DNA of 64,000 nt from Notospermus geniculatus (GCA_002633025.1 NMRB01000809.1:185506-249505); one strand, 5' to 3'. Positions 45,420 to 56,497 are shown, numbered from the stretch's first letter. The notes: generated from the sequence alone by a model not told the origin. Program-made: numbers and translations.

Positions 45420-45903
45420 AGCCCCGTTTACACTGTGGAAAAATAACCAATCCCGGACCGGTCCGAGCACGGATTGCCAAAAAATAGCAAGTGTAAACCG
45501 GACAAGCGTGCCAGGAACGGTTCCAAACTGAACAGAGTTGAGACCACCAGTTGGAGGTGATCTCAAGCACAGATCGGTTCGATAAAACTGCTGTGTAAAC
45601 GGTAACCGATCTCGGCACGGTTGCTAAATTGTGTTCTGCACATATGCGATTTATGAATGACGTCATTAGCAGAAATTTCTGAGTGATTTTGCATGGAGGC
45701 ATCCATTTTGTTGTATTCGTCATTTGATTTTTCGTTTGATTTTCGTACCTCCGATCGACTGAACTGACTGGAGAGCTCATGGCACCCACCAACTGGCTCA
45801 GTTCCATTGGGCCAATGTAAAGGGGCAGATCGCCAGATGACGAAGCGGGCCGGGACCGGTCCGAGCACGGATCGCTTTTTCCGTGATCAGTGTAAACGGG
45901 GCT
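45420..45903. mobile_element. MITE AGCCCCGTTTACACTG, TAT duplication, copy 2
   Basis: Second copy belonging to the duplicated exon 7 segment, slightly shortened inside. Confidence 0.83.
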
Positions 45904-46157
45904 TATGACTTCAGCATAGCGATTGCTTAAAAAACGCTCAGCCAGTTGATTGAGTCAGGAAGTAGCCTTGTTTTGCCCAGGCTATAATCTGTCACGGACG
46001 ATGGAAATGCATAGAAAGTGATCGAAATGCGCTAGTCTGTCACCGCCTTTAGTAGCTCAGGTTAAGTCCTGCCATCTTTGAAGGGTGTTTCACTTTGAAT
46101 GCGCACTGATCTTGCCATTACCGTTACTTTGCATCACTGTTTCTTATTTTTTTACAG

Positions 46158-47028
46158 AAAATGTGAAGGTCAGAAAGGAAAAGAAGAAAAAGAAGAAGGT
46201 AGCAAAATTAGTATCTTTCGACGACAACACGGGAAATGCTTCTGTGAAACCTTTAGTCGTGCCTCCGGAGCCTAATTTCTCGCCAGCCTTTTCTGAGAAA
46301 TCGTTCGATTCTGCCTTCTCTGCCGACTTTTACATGACGAATATTTTGCCTCATGAAAAAGAGATTGACTCGGCAACTCCAAGTGCCAGAGATGCTTCAG
46401 TTGGGACAGCAGTGAGTTCTTCTGCGGAGGTTTTACCAGTTGTTGCTCTTAGAAATGACCTGGATGTTTCTGGGAGTGTGTCGGACCAAACATACAGACA
46501 TGAAGGTGCTGTGAGTGCCATTAGTGGGACAAAAACTGAAACAAATGCTCCAGACACAAAGTCTGTAGAACTTAATGCCGAATTGAATTCATCTAGTGAC
46601 CAGGTCTTGGAGAATGAACATCCCAATTCAGCCAACATTGTGCCAAGAAATCAACCAGAGACTTCTAATAGCCAAGAAAACCAAATGGAATTGAACACAA
46701 GTGCAATAAGCGAAAGTTTTGTATCAAATATTAGGAAGCTTGACAGTTCTCTCAGTGAACGAGGTGCCAATAGACAGGACTTAAGTCTCACTGGTCTGAC
46801 TCTGGGACCAAAAGTCATACCGTTAGTGGAACTAAATCAAGGTGCCAATAAAGATGACCAGTCGGAAATCTCCAGCATTTATACGTCAGCACCAACGAGC
46901 CCTATCAGTTTGAACAGTGTTGCCACATTCGATACACCCCCAGCTCGGGAGAAGAAACTAAATGCCGGGGTTCGAAGAAGTCCAAGTCAGACCTCACGTG
47001 CTTCATCCAACTCGGAATCAGATTATGG
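46158..47028 (+). CDS. SNX29: SNX29 exon 8 (long disordered exon)
   Basis: 289 full codons. Starts ENVKVRKEKKKKKKVAKLVS then FDDNTG, matching the KERKKKKK...ISFDDEE block of vertebrate SNX29. The remainder is Ser/Thr/Asn/Glu-rich with no recognisable fold and proline-directed sites such as TSPIS and DTPPA. Ends SESDYG in phase 2 at donor gtaagt. Confidence 0.93.
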
Positions 47029-47179
47029 GTAAGTTTTGTGACATGGCGGAACCGAACTACCGGTACATGTAGGTTACTTTCCCATTTCAATGGCAGAGAT
47101 AGATTCCTGTTATGTAATAATAGGAGCAGTCAGCCGCGTGTATTGCCAAAAGATAGCAGCAAAGTTCTAGCGGACCAAT

Positions 47180-47422
47180 AGACAAATCCCAAATTCCAAG
47201 TTCTGCGCACATCCGCCGAAACAGCAGCAAGAACCTCGATCTGAAACCAGCTGACGTGACGCAATCCGTGATTCAGCAATGGTCAACTCTGACATAACGT
47301 CGTCCAAGTCACTGTCGTGGGGTTCTCTGCGTCACGTCATTCAGTTTCAGACCGAGGTTCTTGTTGCTATTTCGGCGGAAGTGCGCAGATCTTTCCGGTT
47401 TACGTCAATTTGGGATTTGTCT
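47180..47422. mobile_element. Fold-back element AGACAAATCCC, third locus
   Basis: Same ends and inner arms as 15217-15480, AT on both sides. An independent insertion in the intron after SNX29 exon 8. Confidence 0.82.
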
Positions 47423-49156
47423 ATACACAGGAAAATCCATGTGATTGGTGCTCGATCAAGAATGAATGGGTCTGCTATGAATATGTATTGAATTGGGCCG
47501 TAGTGACATCTATTAGTCAGCTCACTGACAACTCCTGTTGGCTACAAAAACTGTTTTCATTTTGGCGACGTGATTAAATTACATTGATCCCTCTGGCGCT
47601 GATCATCTTGCATTCGTTTTACCGATAGTCATGATGGAAATTATCCTCTTATGACTGATCACCGCTATTGTTGTTTGGATACAAAATACAAGAGAAGTAT
47701 TTGTAGCCAAAAGGCAGACAGGCAACAGTAACAGGAATGAGTGCCCTGCTTTGCATAAAGAAACAGATCCTCATTTGGCTACCCTACAGGATTTCTTTGC
47801 ACCCCAGTAGTTCACAGCATTTCTTTCATCTCTATTTACTGATTCAGTTCCCATCTTTGAACTACTATACTGTGATCATGTGTGGTAATGTTGTTATTTG
47901 GCACAAGAGGGTAGGCGGTCTTTTTACCAAATGGTAGCAGGTATGACGTCTCTCATGCTCTGTGAAAGTCCTTGCTATTTTGATCATTTTGCTTTAATTC
48001 TACACTGCGTGTCTGACTGTTCATGGCCTAAACATAAAAAAATCTTGCAAATTTTCCCGAATAATTCTCTGTACAGTGTACGGGGTACTATACTTCGTCA
48101 CCTGATTGTTTTTCTTGGTTATCTCAACTCCTTCATGTTGGCCCACTTTGAGAATAGGTTGCGGAAGTACTGCATAGTGGCACTTGACATCTACCAGTAC
48201 TATAGCCGACTCTTTCTTTTGTCGTTATTGGGCTGGGAATCCCTAAATCTGATCATGCTGTACAAACATAATCTAATCAACTCTTTTTAGACTGGCATGT
48301 GACTGCCGTGATTTTGACCTGCGTGTATTTGACTGAGGTCTTTGTTTTGGTCATATTGATCCATGAATGCTTTGGCATTCTGAGCATACTCTCGTTTGCA
48401 CTGAGACATCGTTCTGCTGTCCTAAATGACAGTGCATACTAACTGACCTTGGACCTATTCAGGGGCGGATCGACAAATTCGGAAAAGAGGGGGCACACTG
48501 TGCCAGAAACATTGAAATCTATTTCAATGATTTGCTCCAAATTTCAGAATTTCACGGTCGATTGTACAGATTTGTCAGCTGCTCTGAACCAATGAATTAT
48601 TGTACAATGTACTAAAAACTGGCAGCAGTTTGTACCCGAGATAATGACAGGCACTGATTAGCTTGCAGAACCTCCCTATTGTGTTGTAAGGCCGTTAACC
48701 CTTTCCTCAGTTGTGAGAAGTGCCTACTTTTCATGGAGCGGTCACAAATAATACTTAGGCTGGTCTATGTTGACATAGAAACCAAGCCTGAACCAAGTGT
48801 TTTGATTGGTATCTCACAAAGTGTCAGGCAGAGATTAGTTTGTGGCTGTCACGAAGGATTTACTGTCTGACATGTGAATTATTGTACTAAAAACTGGCAG
48901 TTTATAGCTGACATAATGGTCTGTGCTGACAAATCACAGTTTGGTGCCTGACAATGTCCTTGACCAGCCACTTGTAAATTAGGAAGTAAGTTAAGGCCAA
49001 GTCAGAGGTCCAACTCAAAATGTATTTGGCCCGATGTCTAATTTAATGGCTGTATGACTTGGAAGAAAGGGGTCTACATGTATGTGACATTGAAAAGTTG
49101 TGGAAATTGATGAGGGATCTTACCTGTCTTGGGGCAGCTCTCTTGTTATAAGTGAT
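47423..49156. other. SNX29 intron 8, mostly unannotated
   Basis: A stray CAGGGGCGGATCG end near 48462 belongs to the 5-bp CAGG family. A 130-codon open frame at 47898-48290 shows no recognisable domain and is probably chance. Confidence 0.5.
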
Positions 49157-49160
49157 TTAA

Positions 49161-49369
49161 CCCTTAGAGCGCCGTTATCGAGTATACTCGGTGCGACAAT
49201 TCTCTTTTTTAGGACCGTTATCGAGTATATTCGGAAAAGGTCATAAAATTAAAATTTCAAAACACATGCATTTTTGGCAATTTTTTCTTTTTTTCGAAAT
49301 TTTTTTTTTTCGAAAAAAACCCCGGTCACAGGGGAAGGAAAAGTTGGGAAAAACCCGGCGTTCTAAGGG
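49161..49369. mobile_element. piggyBac-like MITE CCCTTAGAGCGCCG
   Basis: TTAA|CCCTTAGAGCGCCG at left, CGGCGTTCTAAGGG|TTAA at right, with a repeated ccgttatcgagtata word inside. Confidence 0.83.
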
Positions 49370-49527
49370 TTAAAGGTAAATTTTGAACATCAATAGATGG
49401 TCCAACCTCCTAGGATTAAAGAAAAAGTTAAAAGAGTAGAGCGATTGAGCAAACTACATTTAGTTACTTTCAGATTTATCACAAACACCCTACCGGTAAT
49501 TCCTAAAGGGTTGTATTCTGTTTACAG

Positions 49528-49731
49528 ATTGGTCTTCAATGCCAGTGTAGAAAGCGGATCGACAATGACTCCTTTAACAAACAATGGTGGTGCTTCGGAC
49601 TTCGTCATGACTGTTTGTTCAAGGACTGATGATACAGCATCAGTTGAATCTGGTAACATTCCGGATTATTCCTCGTACACGGAGAGTGCTGCGTATGCCT
49701 TGGCCGTTGCACAGAGAGGACTAACTGAGAG
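49528..49731 (+). CDS. SNX29: SNX29 exon 9
   Basis: In frame with exon 8: LVFNASVESGSTMTPL through DYSSYTESAAYALAVAQRGL. Low-complexity Ser/Thr-rich linker; acceptor tttacag; ends in phase 2 before gtaggc. Assigned by phase continuity and position rather than strong conservation. Confidence 0.85.
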
Positions 49732-49883
49732 GTAGGCTTCCCTCTTTTATAGTTTGAATACAAGTGGCCTCAAGTTCTCATCAAGAAAGTAGGTCACACT
49801 CAAGATTTCCTACTTCATTTACTGAGGACATCTTGCCAACTGTAGCTCCCCTCCTGTTTCATGTTGTTTCTTCTTAATTTCAG

Positions 49884-50045
49884 TCATTCCAGTCATGGCC
49901 TACGCACAGCTGGCGATGGAAGTTATGGTCCTGAGAAAATCGACTCCCCCGGACCAGCCAAACATGAGACCATGTCCACTGAAGAACTCAAACAGGCTGT
50001 AGTCGCCATGATGCTGAGGAAGGATGAAGTAGAAGAACAGAATAG
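49884..50045 (+). CDS. SNX29: SNX29 exon 10 (start of coiled coil)
   Basis: Ends MSTEELKQAVVAMMLRKDEV EEQNR, matching the family's TISELRQATVAMMNRKDELEEE. Acceptor atttcag, donor gtaaaa, phase 2 at both ends. Confidence 0.94.
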
Positions 50046-50095
50046 GTAAAAATTATCCTATTTTTCCATGACGATGTCATCTACTGTTCAATAGA

Positions 50096-51229
50096 CTGAG
50101 CAATGGAAAGAGTTTCCCCTGACTTTACAATGGATGGCATGTGACACGAACACGCAGGCAAACAAAGGTTTCATGGGGATGAATCCTTTGTGAAGCCAAT
50201 GTGATATGTTTGCCTGCGTGTTCATGTCGCGTGTCATCCGATGTAAAGTCAGCCTAAAGCTATGTGCACACAGAGCTTAGTGCTTGCACGATCTAAGCGG
50301 CAGCGAAACTTTGCAACCACACAGTCCTCTAAATCCTTGCGCCGCTGTGTGAACACGAGGGGGCAAGGATCTTTGCACGGCCTTGCGTCTTGTGGATGGG
50401 CATATACGGCTGTGCCAAATATTTAAAAAAAATGATATTTACGATTCCGACTGCGCCTCGGGACGCAAGCACTAACGGCTTGCGGCCTCAGGTGCACACA
50501 GAGATTTCTTGGGCCTTGCATCCTCTCGAAGAGGCTTACGGCTAAGATCGCACAAGCACTAAGCTGTGTGTGCACATAGCTTTAGAGAATCATCCTGAGA
50601 ACATCGGGGGTTCTTACAGCACTCACTCCCTTTGTTGTGTGCAGTGACGAACAGAGTGAGCATTAAGAACCCTGATGTTCTCAGAATTATTCTCCAAAGC
50701 CTTTCTCACACCTGCGACATTTGGCCTGCGTTTAATTGGGGTAGACAATTGCAGGTGTACTGTCGCAAATTAATGCAAACTGTCGCAGACCTTGCGATAA
50801 TAGTGAGGTTTCGCAAGCACCTGGTTAGGCCCTACGACGACGTTTATCTATTGCGTGGGTATACCCAAACAATAGATAAACGTCGTCGTCTGGCCTAACC
50901 GGGCGCTTGCGAAACCTCACTAATATTGCAGACAGTCACGTATAATCGTGAAATTTTGGAAATGTTCAAAAAATTAAACCTTATCACATACTTATCGCAA
51001 AGCAACCGCAGATTGCAAAATATCGCACAATGTCGCAAAATATTGTTTATAACCCCAAGTGAATGCCAAAAAACGCTGATTATCATTAAGTTTATGACAA
51101 TTCTGCGATACTTCTGCAACAAATCTGCGATAATTTCTGCGATTGTTTGCGTAAGGTAAAAAATACAATCGCACGCAAAATATCGCACCTGTGAGAGAGG
51201 TTTTAGGGGAAACTCTTTCCATTGCTCAG
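50096..51229. mobile_element. Stack of nested fold-back elements
   Basis: Outer ends CTGAGCAATGGAAAGAGTTT(CCCCT) pair perfectly over 25 bp. Inside are separate inverted repeats: 50120-50250, 50254-50585 (CTAAAGCTATGTGCACAC, about 33 bp), 50586-50697, and about 50702-51198 (TCTCACACCTGCGA type), which holds the 118-bp TA element at 50803. Confidence 0.85.
50803..50920. mobile_element. TA-flanked MITE GTGAGGTTTCGCAA (118-bp form)
   Basis: Near-perfect hairpin, same length and interior as 20939-21056, TA on both sides. Confidence 0.9.
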
Positions 51230-51320
51230 ACTTGCTAAGTGGACGTGATAACCACTTGGCTATCTCAAGTTCCTCAATGTCTGAATTTAGACTCAGTGAA
51301 TGAATGTTTGCGTGTTTCAG

Positions 51321-51449
51321 GTGCCTGCGTAATATGCTTGACCAGGAGATTGAAATGTCCGCCGGTTACAAGGCAGAGATAGAAGAAATTAAGAAAGAAA
51401 ACCAACTCAATTCTGAAAAGGACCAGAACAAGATTCAGGCATTGACAAG
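51321..51449 (+). CDS. SNX29: SNX29 exon 11 (coiled coil)
   Basis: CLRNMLDQEIEMSAGYKAEI and further Lys/Glu-rich heptads, ending KIQALTR. Aligns with the LRNLLDGEME...VQALAR stretch of vertebrates. Phase 2 at both ends. Confidence 0.93.
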
Positions 51450-51555
51450 GTCAGTTTAGTCATGTAGAATTACGTACACGTACTTTTGCTCTTATCCGAA
51501 AAAAGAAGTTGAAGTCCAAATTTCCAAATACCGTACTTCCTAATTCCGGAGACCA

Positions 51556-51796
51556 GGGCCCATATTCATAAAACCTTGCTAGCTTAGTTGGCTGCTAGTT
51601 GTGTACATTGGCCTGTACAAACTAGTCACTTTAGCAGGCAACTAGGCCTAGCAAGGTTTTATGAATATGGGCCCAGGACCCATATTCAAGTAAAACCCTG
51701 CTAGGCTTAGTTGCCTGCTAAAGTGCCTAGTTTGTACAGGCCAATGTACACAACTAGCAGCCAACTAAGCTAGCAAGGTTTTATGAATATGGGCCC
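51556..51796. repeat. Palindrome made of two inverted palindromic units
   Basis: Unit 1 (51556-51674) runs GGGCCCATATTCATAAAACC to its mirror; unit 2 (51676-51796) is nearly its reverse complement. Both therefore fold alone or with each other. Confidence 0.87.
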
Positions 51797-51845
51797 TGAA
51801 AAATATGATCATCAGAAAAAAGTGACATTAAAATTTTCATTTCAG

Positions 51846-52152
51846 GGAAAATGAATTGCTCAAGCATCAGCTAAAGAAATACGTTAATGCTGTGCAGCTG
51901 TTGAGGCGGGAGGGTCTCGCAGCTGAAGCGAAAACCGGCGTTCATTTAGACGCTCCACAACCGCCACTGCCTCCTCAGAAGCCTGCAGTTGACTACAGCT
52001 TTGAAGCCAGTGAATTTGAGAAGAAATTGATCCAGGTTGCAGAGATGCATGGGGAGTTGATGGAATTCAACGAGATGCTACATCGACAATTAAACGCCAA
52101 GGAAATGGAACTTAAGAGATTAAAACAGGATATTATTGAACTAAGAGGACCG
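51846..52152 (+). CDS. SNX29: SNX29 exon 12 (coiled coil)
   Basis: ENELLKHQLKKYVNAVQLLR, a proline-rich insert (PQPPLPPQKP), then EKKLIQVAEMHGELMEFNEM and ending DIIELRGP. Both blocks are strongly conserved in SNX29. Phase 0 out at donor gtaagt. Confidence 0.95.
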
Positions 52153-52653
52153 GTAAGTAGCTCTTTATGACATACGGTACATGTATAGAGGTTCTTCACC
52201 GACGTCACAACTCAATACTAATGAGCTAATTAATACATAATTAGCCATGTGCTTGGCCGTCAGTAATACACTACAACGCTATGTAATTCAGCACTAATTG
52301 TCTGTTTTTACAACAAACGGGTGTCATTCAATCATCATCAGACTGCTGTAGAATATGTGATTATATTTGACAAATCATATATTAAGAAACTGAAATGATA
52401 AGAAAGGTAGTTTGGAAAATATTCCAGTTAAAATCTGATTTCTTTCAGTAAACCCCATTGACACTGATGGCCAATATGGCCGCACTAGTTCCTATGAATT
52501 CTATGCTAATTAGGGTGTGATGTCCAACTCCTTTGGAATTCTTATTCGAGGAAAATATTTGAGAGAAAAACTACTTGACAGATTAGTAGTAGCGCTTGTT
52601 CACCAAGGTCATAGGAGTGACCTTTGACCCGGAACAACTTTGTTTCCTTTCAG

Positions 52654-52800
52654 CTCGGCCATGATGGCCAATCAACAGATGACATGAGCATCTCATCTGA
52701 CTCGGACGTGATCAGTGCTACAGCGAGACCAATTGTAAATATCTGGATCCCGTCAGTATTTCTGCGAGGTACAAGCTCGGATTCCCACCATGTTTACCAG
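52654..52800 (+). CDS. SNX29: SNX29 exon 13 (entry to PX domain)
   Basis: Acidic Ser-rich lead (STDDMSISSDSD) then IVNIWIPSVFLRGTSSDS and HHVYQ, the first strand of the PX domain. Phase 0 at both ends. Confidence 0.95.
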
Positions 52801-52873
52801 GTATGAGTCTAGTGTGATGAGAACCACACAGGTTTCAGTAGAACTTGCTGAGTAGCTTTAGGAAGCTGGTATC

Positions 52874-53612
52874 TATGCATATATCTATGCATAGATACCA
52901 GCTTATACATATATCTATGCAGATTTCGATTATTCTATACTACTCTCCGTTCAGACCTAACTAGGCGTGGCATCACGGACTGCCAGATCTGCCCTATTTG
53001 TAATTCAGGGACTGAAACATATGAACATTTCTTTCTTTCGTGTACTGCTTATGTGACTGCTCGAGAAGCAATGTTGGAGGAGCTGACGCCAATACTTATC
53101 AACAACATGCGCGAAGGCCTTTCTGAAAGGCAGCTATTCAATGTTTTACTTCATGGGTTACCCGATAAATCATATCAAACCAACTGTTCTATCTTTAGAA
53201 TTGTTCAAACCTACCTTTCAAAGACAAAACGTTTTGCGTAACTTGATGTGAATCTTCCAACACTGCTTCTCGATCATTACAGAGCTATGCCGCTTTCTAA
53301 CCTAAAATTCCTCATATGCACAGAGAGGCTTTGCCTGGTCGGTGTGGCTGGGATTGTCCGGACTGGCCGCCGGAGCGACGGTTCTCAGTCGTAGTGCTGG
53401 GATGTGTGCTCCGGACGACTGGCCCGGGGTGTCCTCCATTGGCTGGGCAAAGTCTCTCTGTTTGATGATGCTATATTGTCAGTCACTGTACGGTAGTCTG
53501 TTTTTGTTTTCATGTTCGCCACATCAAAATCTGTTTTTCATTCTACGGTGGACAGCCATAATGTCCTGGACGCGGCGTCCACCACTGTGTAAATATTGTC
53601 AATAAAAAAAAA
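52874..53612 (+). mobile_element. 5'-truncated LINE with 12-bp target duplication
   Basis: GAAGCTGGTATC stands at 52862-52873 and again at 53613-53624, after an A-rich end (aataaaaaaaaa). The body ends a non-LTR retrotransposon reading frame. The 5' junction carries inverted scraps of the target (gcatagataccagctt). Confidence 0.88.
52921..53241 (+). pseudogene. C-terminal fragment of LINE ORF2 (zinc-knuckle region)
   Basis: The frame reads RFRLFYTTLRSDLTRRGITD, then CQICPICNSGTETYEHFFLSC-type spacing (Cys-x2-Cys ... EHFxxxC), the C-terminal motif found after reverse transcriptase in several non-LTR clades, and ends in TAA. Reverse transcriptase itself is missing. Confidence 0.8.
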
Positions 53613-54080
53613 GAAGCTGGTATCAGAGGTTGTTGCAATGGCCTGATATAAAGTAACAGTTGTGGCATAAGATTGACTCCTGGTTTAGGCACTGTATGCA
53701 TAGCATTCCAGCTGCATGTAGGATCCAAAATTGACTGATCACACAGGCCAGTCATTGCTTTGCCCATAGAAAGGCTAAATATCCTATATTATGCAATCAA
53801 ATGTTCTTGGCCAATCATGTGCAGCAGATTGCATCATGTGATCATAGGATGTCACATCGTATCGGACACTCAATCATCGTATCGGATCCTAAAACCTCGT
53901 ATCGGACAGCCCTCCTAGTTTCAGCCAATCAGAGCATAGGCCTGTTGTTATAGTTGCTAGGCAATTTACATAATATAGCATTCGCCTCGTCCGATATAAC
54001 TTTTCTTCATCCAACAAAAATCCATATTGGACTCCCTACCATCCATGTTTCTCACCATGTTGCCCTCTTCTTCTTTCAAG

Positions 54081-54221
54081 TTGTACATCAGAATTCGAGA
54101 CGTCGAGTGGAATGTTTATCGGCGATATGCACAGTTCCATGACCTTCATGTCATGTTGAAAAAGAAGAATCCCATTTTGAATAGGTTTGCATTCCCACCC
54201 AAAAAGGCAATAGGAAATAAG
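54081..54221 (+). CDS. SNX29: SNX29 exon 14 (PX core)
   Basis: YIRIRDVEWNVYRRYAQFHD carries the RRY phosphoinositide-binding motif; FAFPPKKAIGNK is the PX proline loop. The acceptor is ttctttcaag (AAG rather than CAG). Donor gtaagc, phase 0. Confidence 0.95.
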
Positions 54222-54364
54222 GTAAGCTTTTCAGAGAGTACACCCACCTCTTTCCACTCACATCAGAATAAATGTCATAGGATTTTCCAACATGTTCTTA
54301 TCTTGTAACCGTGAGGCAGGTTGGGAAAACTGATCTTTATTGAAAAATCTCAAGAAATGCTTTT

Positions 54365-54752
54365 AATAAGACTAGGCAATGTGGTGGAAATGCTAAGTTC
54401 ATGTGACACGCACGCATCACGTCATTAGGAGAGCTTTGGGGATGTAATGATGTCATACCCGTGCGACCGTCGCACATGACGTTGCCGATGTCATGGATGA
54501 CGTATGACGTTGCCGACGTCATGGATGACGTGACGGCAATCTCGGTGATGTCAAAAGGCCTAAACAGCATTGTTATTTTCGTTAATATCTTGATATTTCG
54601 AAAACTAAAAGTCATATCGAAATCCGGGCTTCGTAAGGACACTTCCCAGGTCTGTCTGAATGTGCATACCAAGTTTGGCGGCGATCCGTTGGTCAGTCTT
54701 GGAGAAAATCGCGAACAAACAAACAAACAAACTCTTGTCAAATTTTAGCATG
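54365..54752 (+). repeat. Dispersed repeat with (ACAA)n tail
   Basis: Third copy of the 35640 family. The tail cgaacaaacaaacaaacaaac is longest here. Confidence 0.65.
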
Positions 54753-55022
54753 ATGACCATGGTTCTAAAATGTGACCAGAAAAAGTAGACGCTTGTCGCA
54801 AGAGATCAGCATTGGTTGTCAGTTTATTCAACTACATGTATTATCACTGCTGTCCACCACTATTGAAAAAGCCCACAGAGACGTTCATTTCAGCTACTTG
54901 TCATAAGCCAATACCCTTTCCACTATTGTGATAAGCATCTGCTTTTGCTGGAGCAGGTTACAAACATTAAGCCTATTCAGCTGCAGGAATTTCTGTTTCA
55001 TTCACATTCTGTTGTTTGATCT

Positions 55023-55233
55023 TATAGAGGCCTTGCAAATGACTTCACAAGCCGCCATGCTGGGGGGCACATGCTGCAGAGGTGCAGCGAAATGAGCCGT
55101 GCATGTCCCAATGACGTTACGTCAAACAATGACGTGGCGCACTTCACGCAGGTCACGTCACACCTCTGCGCCCTGTCAAAGCCTGTGCCCTCCAGCATGG
55201 CCGCCAGGATGACGTCATTGCAAGGCCTCTATA
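55023..55233. mobile_element. 211-bp palindrome TATAGAGGCCTTGCAA
   Basis: TATAGAGGCCTTGCAAATGA mirrored by TCATTGCAAGGCCTCTATA, with inner CCATGCTGG/CCAGCATGG. Lies 47 bases before SNX29 exon 15. Confidence 0.83.
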
Positions 55234-55280
55234 CCGATCTTATTAGTGATAATTATAGGTCAGTATTGTCTGCTTTTCAG

Positions 55281-55420
55281 GGCAATAAATTTGTAGAGGA
55301 TCGAAGGAAAAGGCTCCAGACTTACATTCGAAAGGTGCTCAACTGGATGCTACAGAAACACCCTGATGTAGCCTCCAGCATCACTAAGGAAAAGCTCATC
55401 GAGATGATTCCACTTCTTGG
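55281..55420 (+). CDS. SNX29: SNX29 exon 15 (PX C-terminal helices)
   Basis: NKFVEDRRKRLQTYIRKVLN followed by KHPDVASSITKEKLIEMIPLL, matching the FVEERRKQLQNYLR...LIQLMPF end of PX. Ends in phase 2 at donor gtaaga. Confidence 0.95.
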
Positions 55421-55500
55421 GTAAGATGGTTTTATGATCGTTATGGTGATTATTAATTCATGGTCGTCCCTCAGACAGCAATTGTTCTAAACAAAGTTAA

Positions 55501-55795
55501 CACGTTGACTGCCATGGCTAAAATTTCATTTTATCCGCCATTGCCATGACCACCAGGCCTATTTCAAGTTATTTCATATTGCCAACTACGAGTCGTAGCT
55601 GTATGCCCTCTAGCATGTTCCCATACATCTGTGGGCAATCCCCACTGCCAGTATGATCATTGGAAGGCTCTTCGTCATTGCCAAGCTTGGCAATATTAAT
55701 AGAAAATGCATTAGCCATACTACGAGTATACTCGTAGCTAGCATTGGGAAGAACACCAGTGACTACGAGTATGCTCGTAGCCGACAGTCAACGTG
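55501..55795. mobile_element. piggyBac-like MITE CACGTTGACTGCCATGG
   Basis: TTAA on both sides; CACGTTGACTG mirrored by CAGTCAACGTG. The end resembles the published ACYTTTKMCTGCCA style of piggyBac relatives (recall, not searched). Confidence 0.82.
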
Positions 55796-55799
55796 TTAA

Positions 55800-56291
55800 A
55801 GCCCCTCTGTATTGAATTTGATGGTACGGTATGTTCAAAGTGTTAGGAGAGGCAGGGAGAATGAATGTCCCAAAAACAGAATGTGGTAGGTAGAATGTGA
55901 ATGTCCCCAAAATGCTTGCCTGATACGTACATCAAAGTATCAAGCCCTAGTTGTCAGTACACATTGAAAAACTGCAGGCAGAGCTCTAATGTATAGATGA
56001 GTTGCAGAAATCTAATTACATGTAATGTCATTGCCAAAGCAACGGCACCAAAGTCAAACCAGACATCATAACGTCATTTTGTCTGACGAATGAATCAAAA
56101 GATGTGGTTGCAACAATGCGGTGGTCAAAACGGCTTTATGACGTCTGGTCTGACTTTGACCAAAAATAGATATTTTTGCTTTGACCTAATTCTATTTCTG
56201 CAACTCATCTATTCAGATAGAGCATAGTACATTTTACAATACACTAAAATCGGAGGACGAAAGGACTTTTTGAATTCAATACACTGTGGCT
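55800..56291. mobile_element. TTAA-flanked MITE (AGCCYCACTGTATTG), interrupted
   Basis: Shares its left TTAA with the neighbouring element at 55501. Holds the nested palindrome 55995-56210. Confidence 0.78.
55995..56210. mobile_element. Nested MITE AGATGAGTTGCAGAAAT
   Basis: AGATGAGTTGCAGAAATCTA mirrored by ATTTCTGCAACTCATCT; interior GTCAAACCAGACATCATAACG arms pair as well. The related sequence at 1745 lacks it. Confidence 0.8.
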
Positions 56292-56300
56292 TTAAAATAT

Positions 56301-56497
56301 GTGAGGCGGTCTAGGAAAACCCGTCGGATGTTGCATTTGAGGAAAGTGTTAATGGTCTTGGTGAACCTGCACATTTACACTTACAGCTGAAAATGTACTA
56401 CGTAACAGGTAAACAGTAGCAGATCAATGCACAGGCAATCTGACAGCCCTTGTTGATCATTCAGCGACTTCTGACGGGTTTTCCTAGACCGCCACAC
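56301..56497. mobile_element. MITE GTGAGGCGGTCTAGGAAAAC
   Basis: Best-kept member of the family at 13643: ends pair through CCCGTCGGATGTTG / ACTTCTGACGGG. Confidence 0.82.

Noticed and set aside
47898-48290. 130-codon open frame with hydrophobic stretches
   Set aside because: Inside an SNX29 intron, no family resemblance, AT-rich translation; chance frame.
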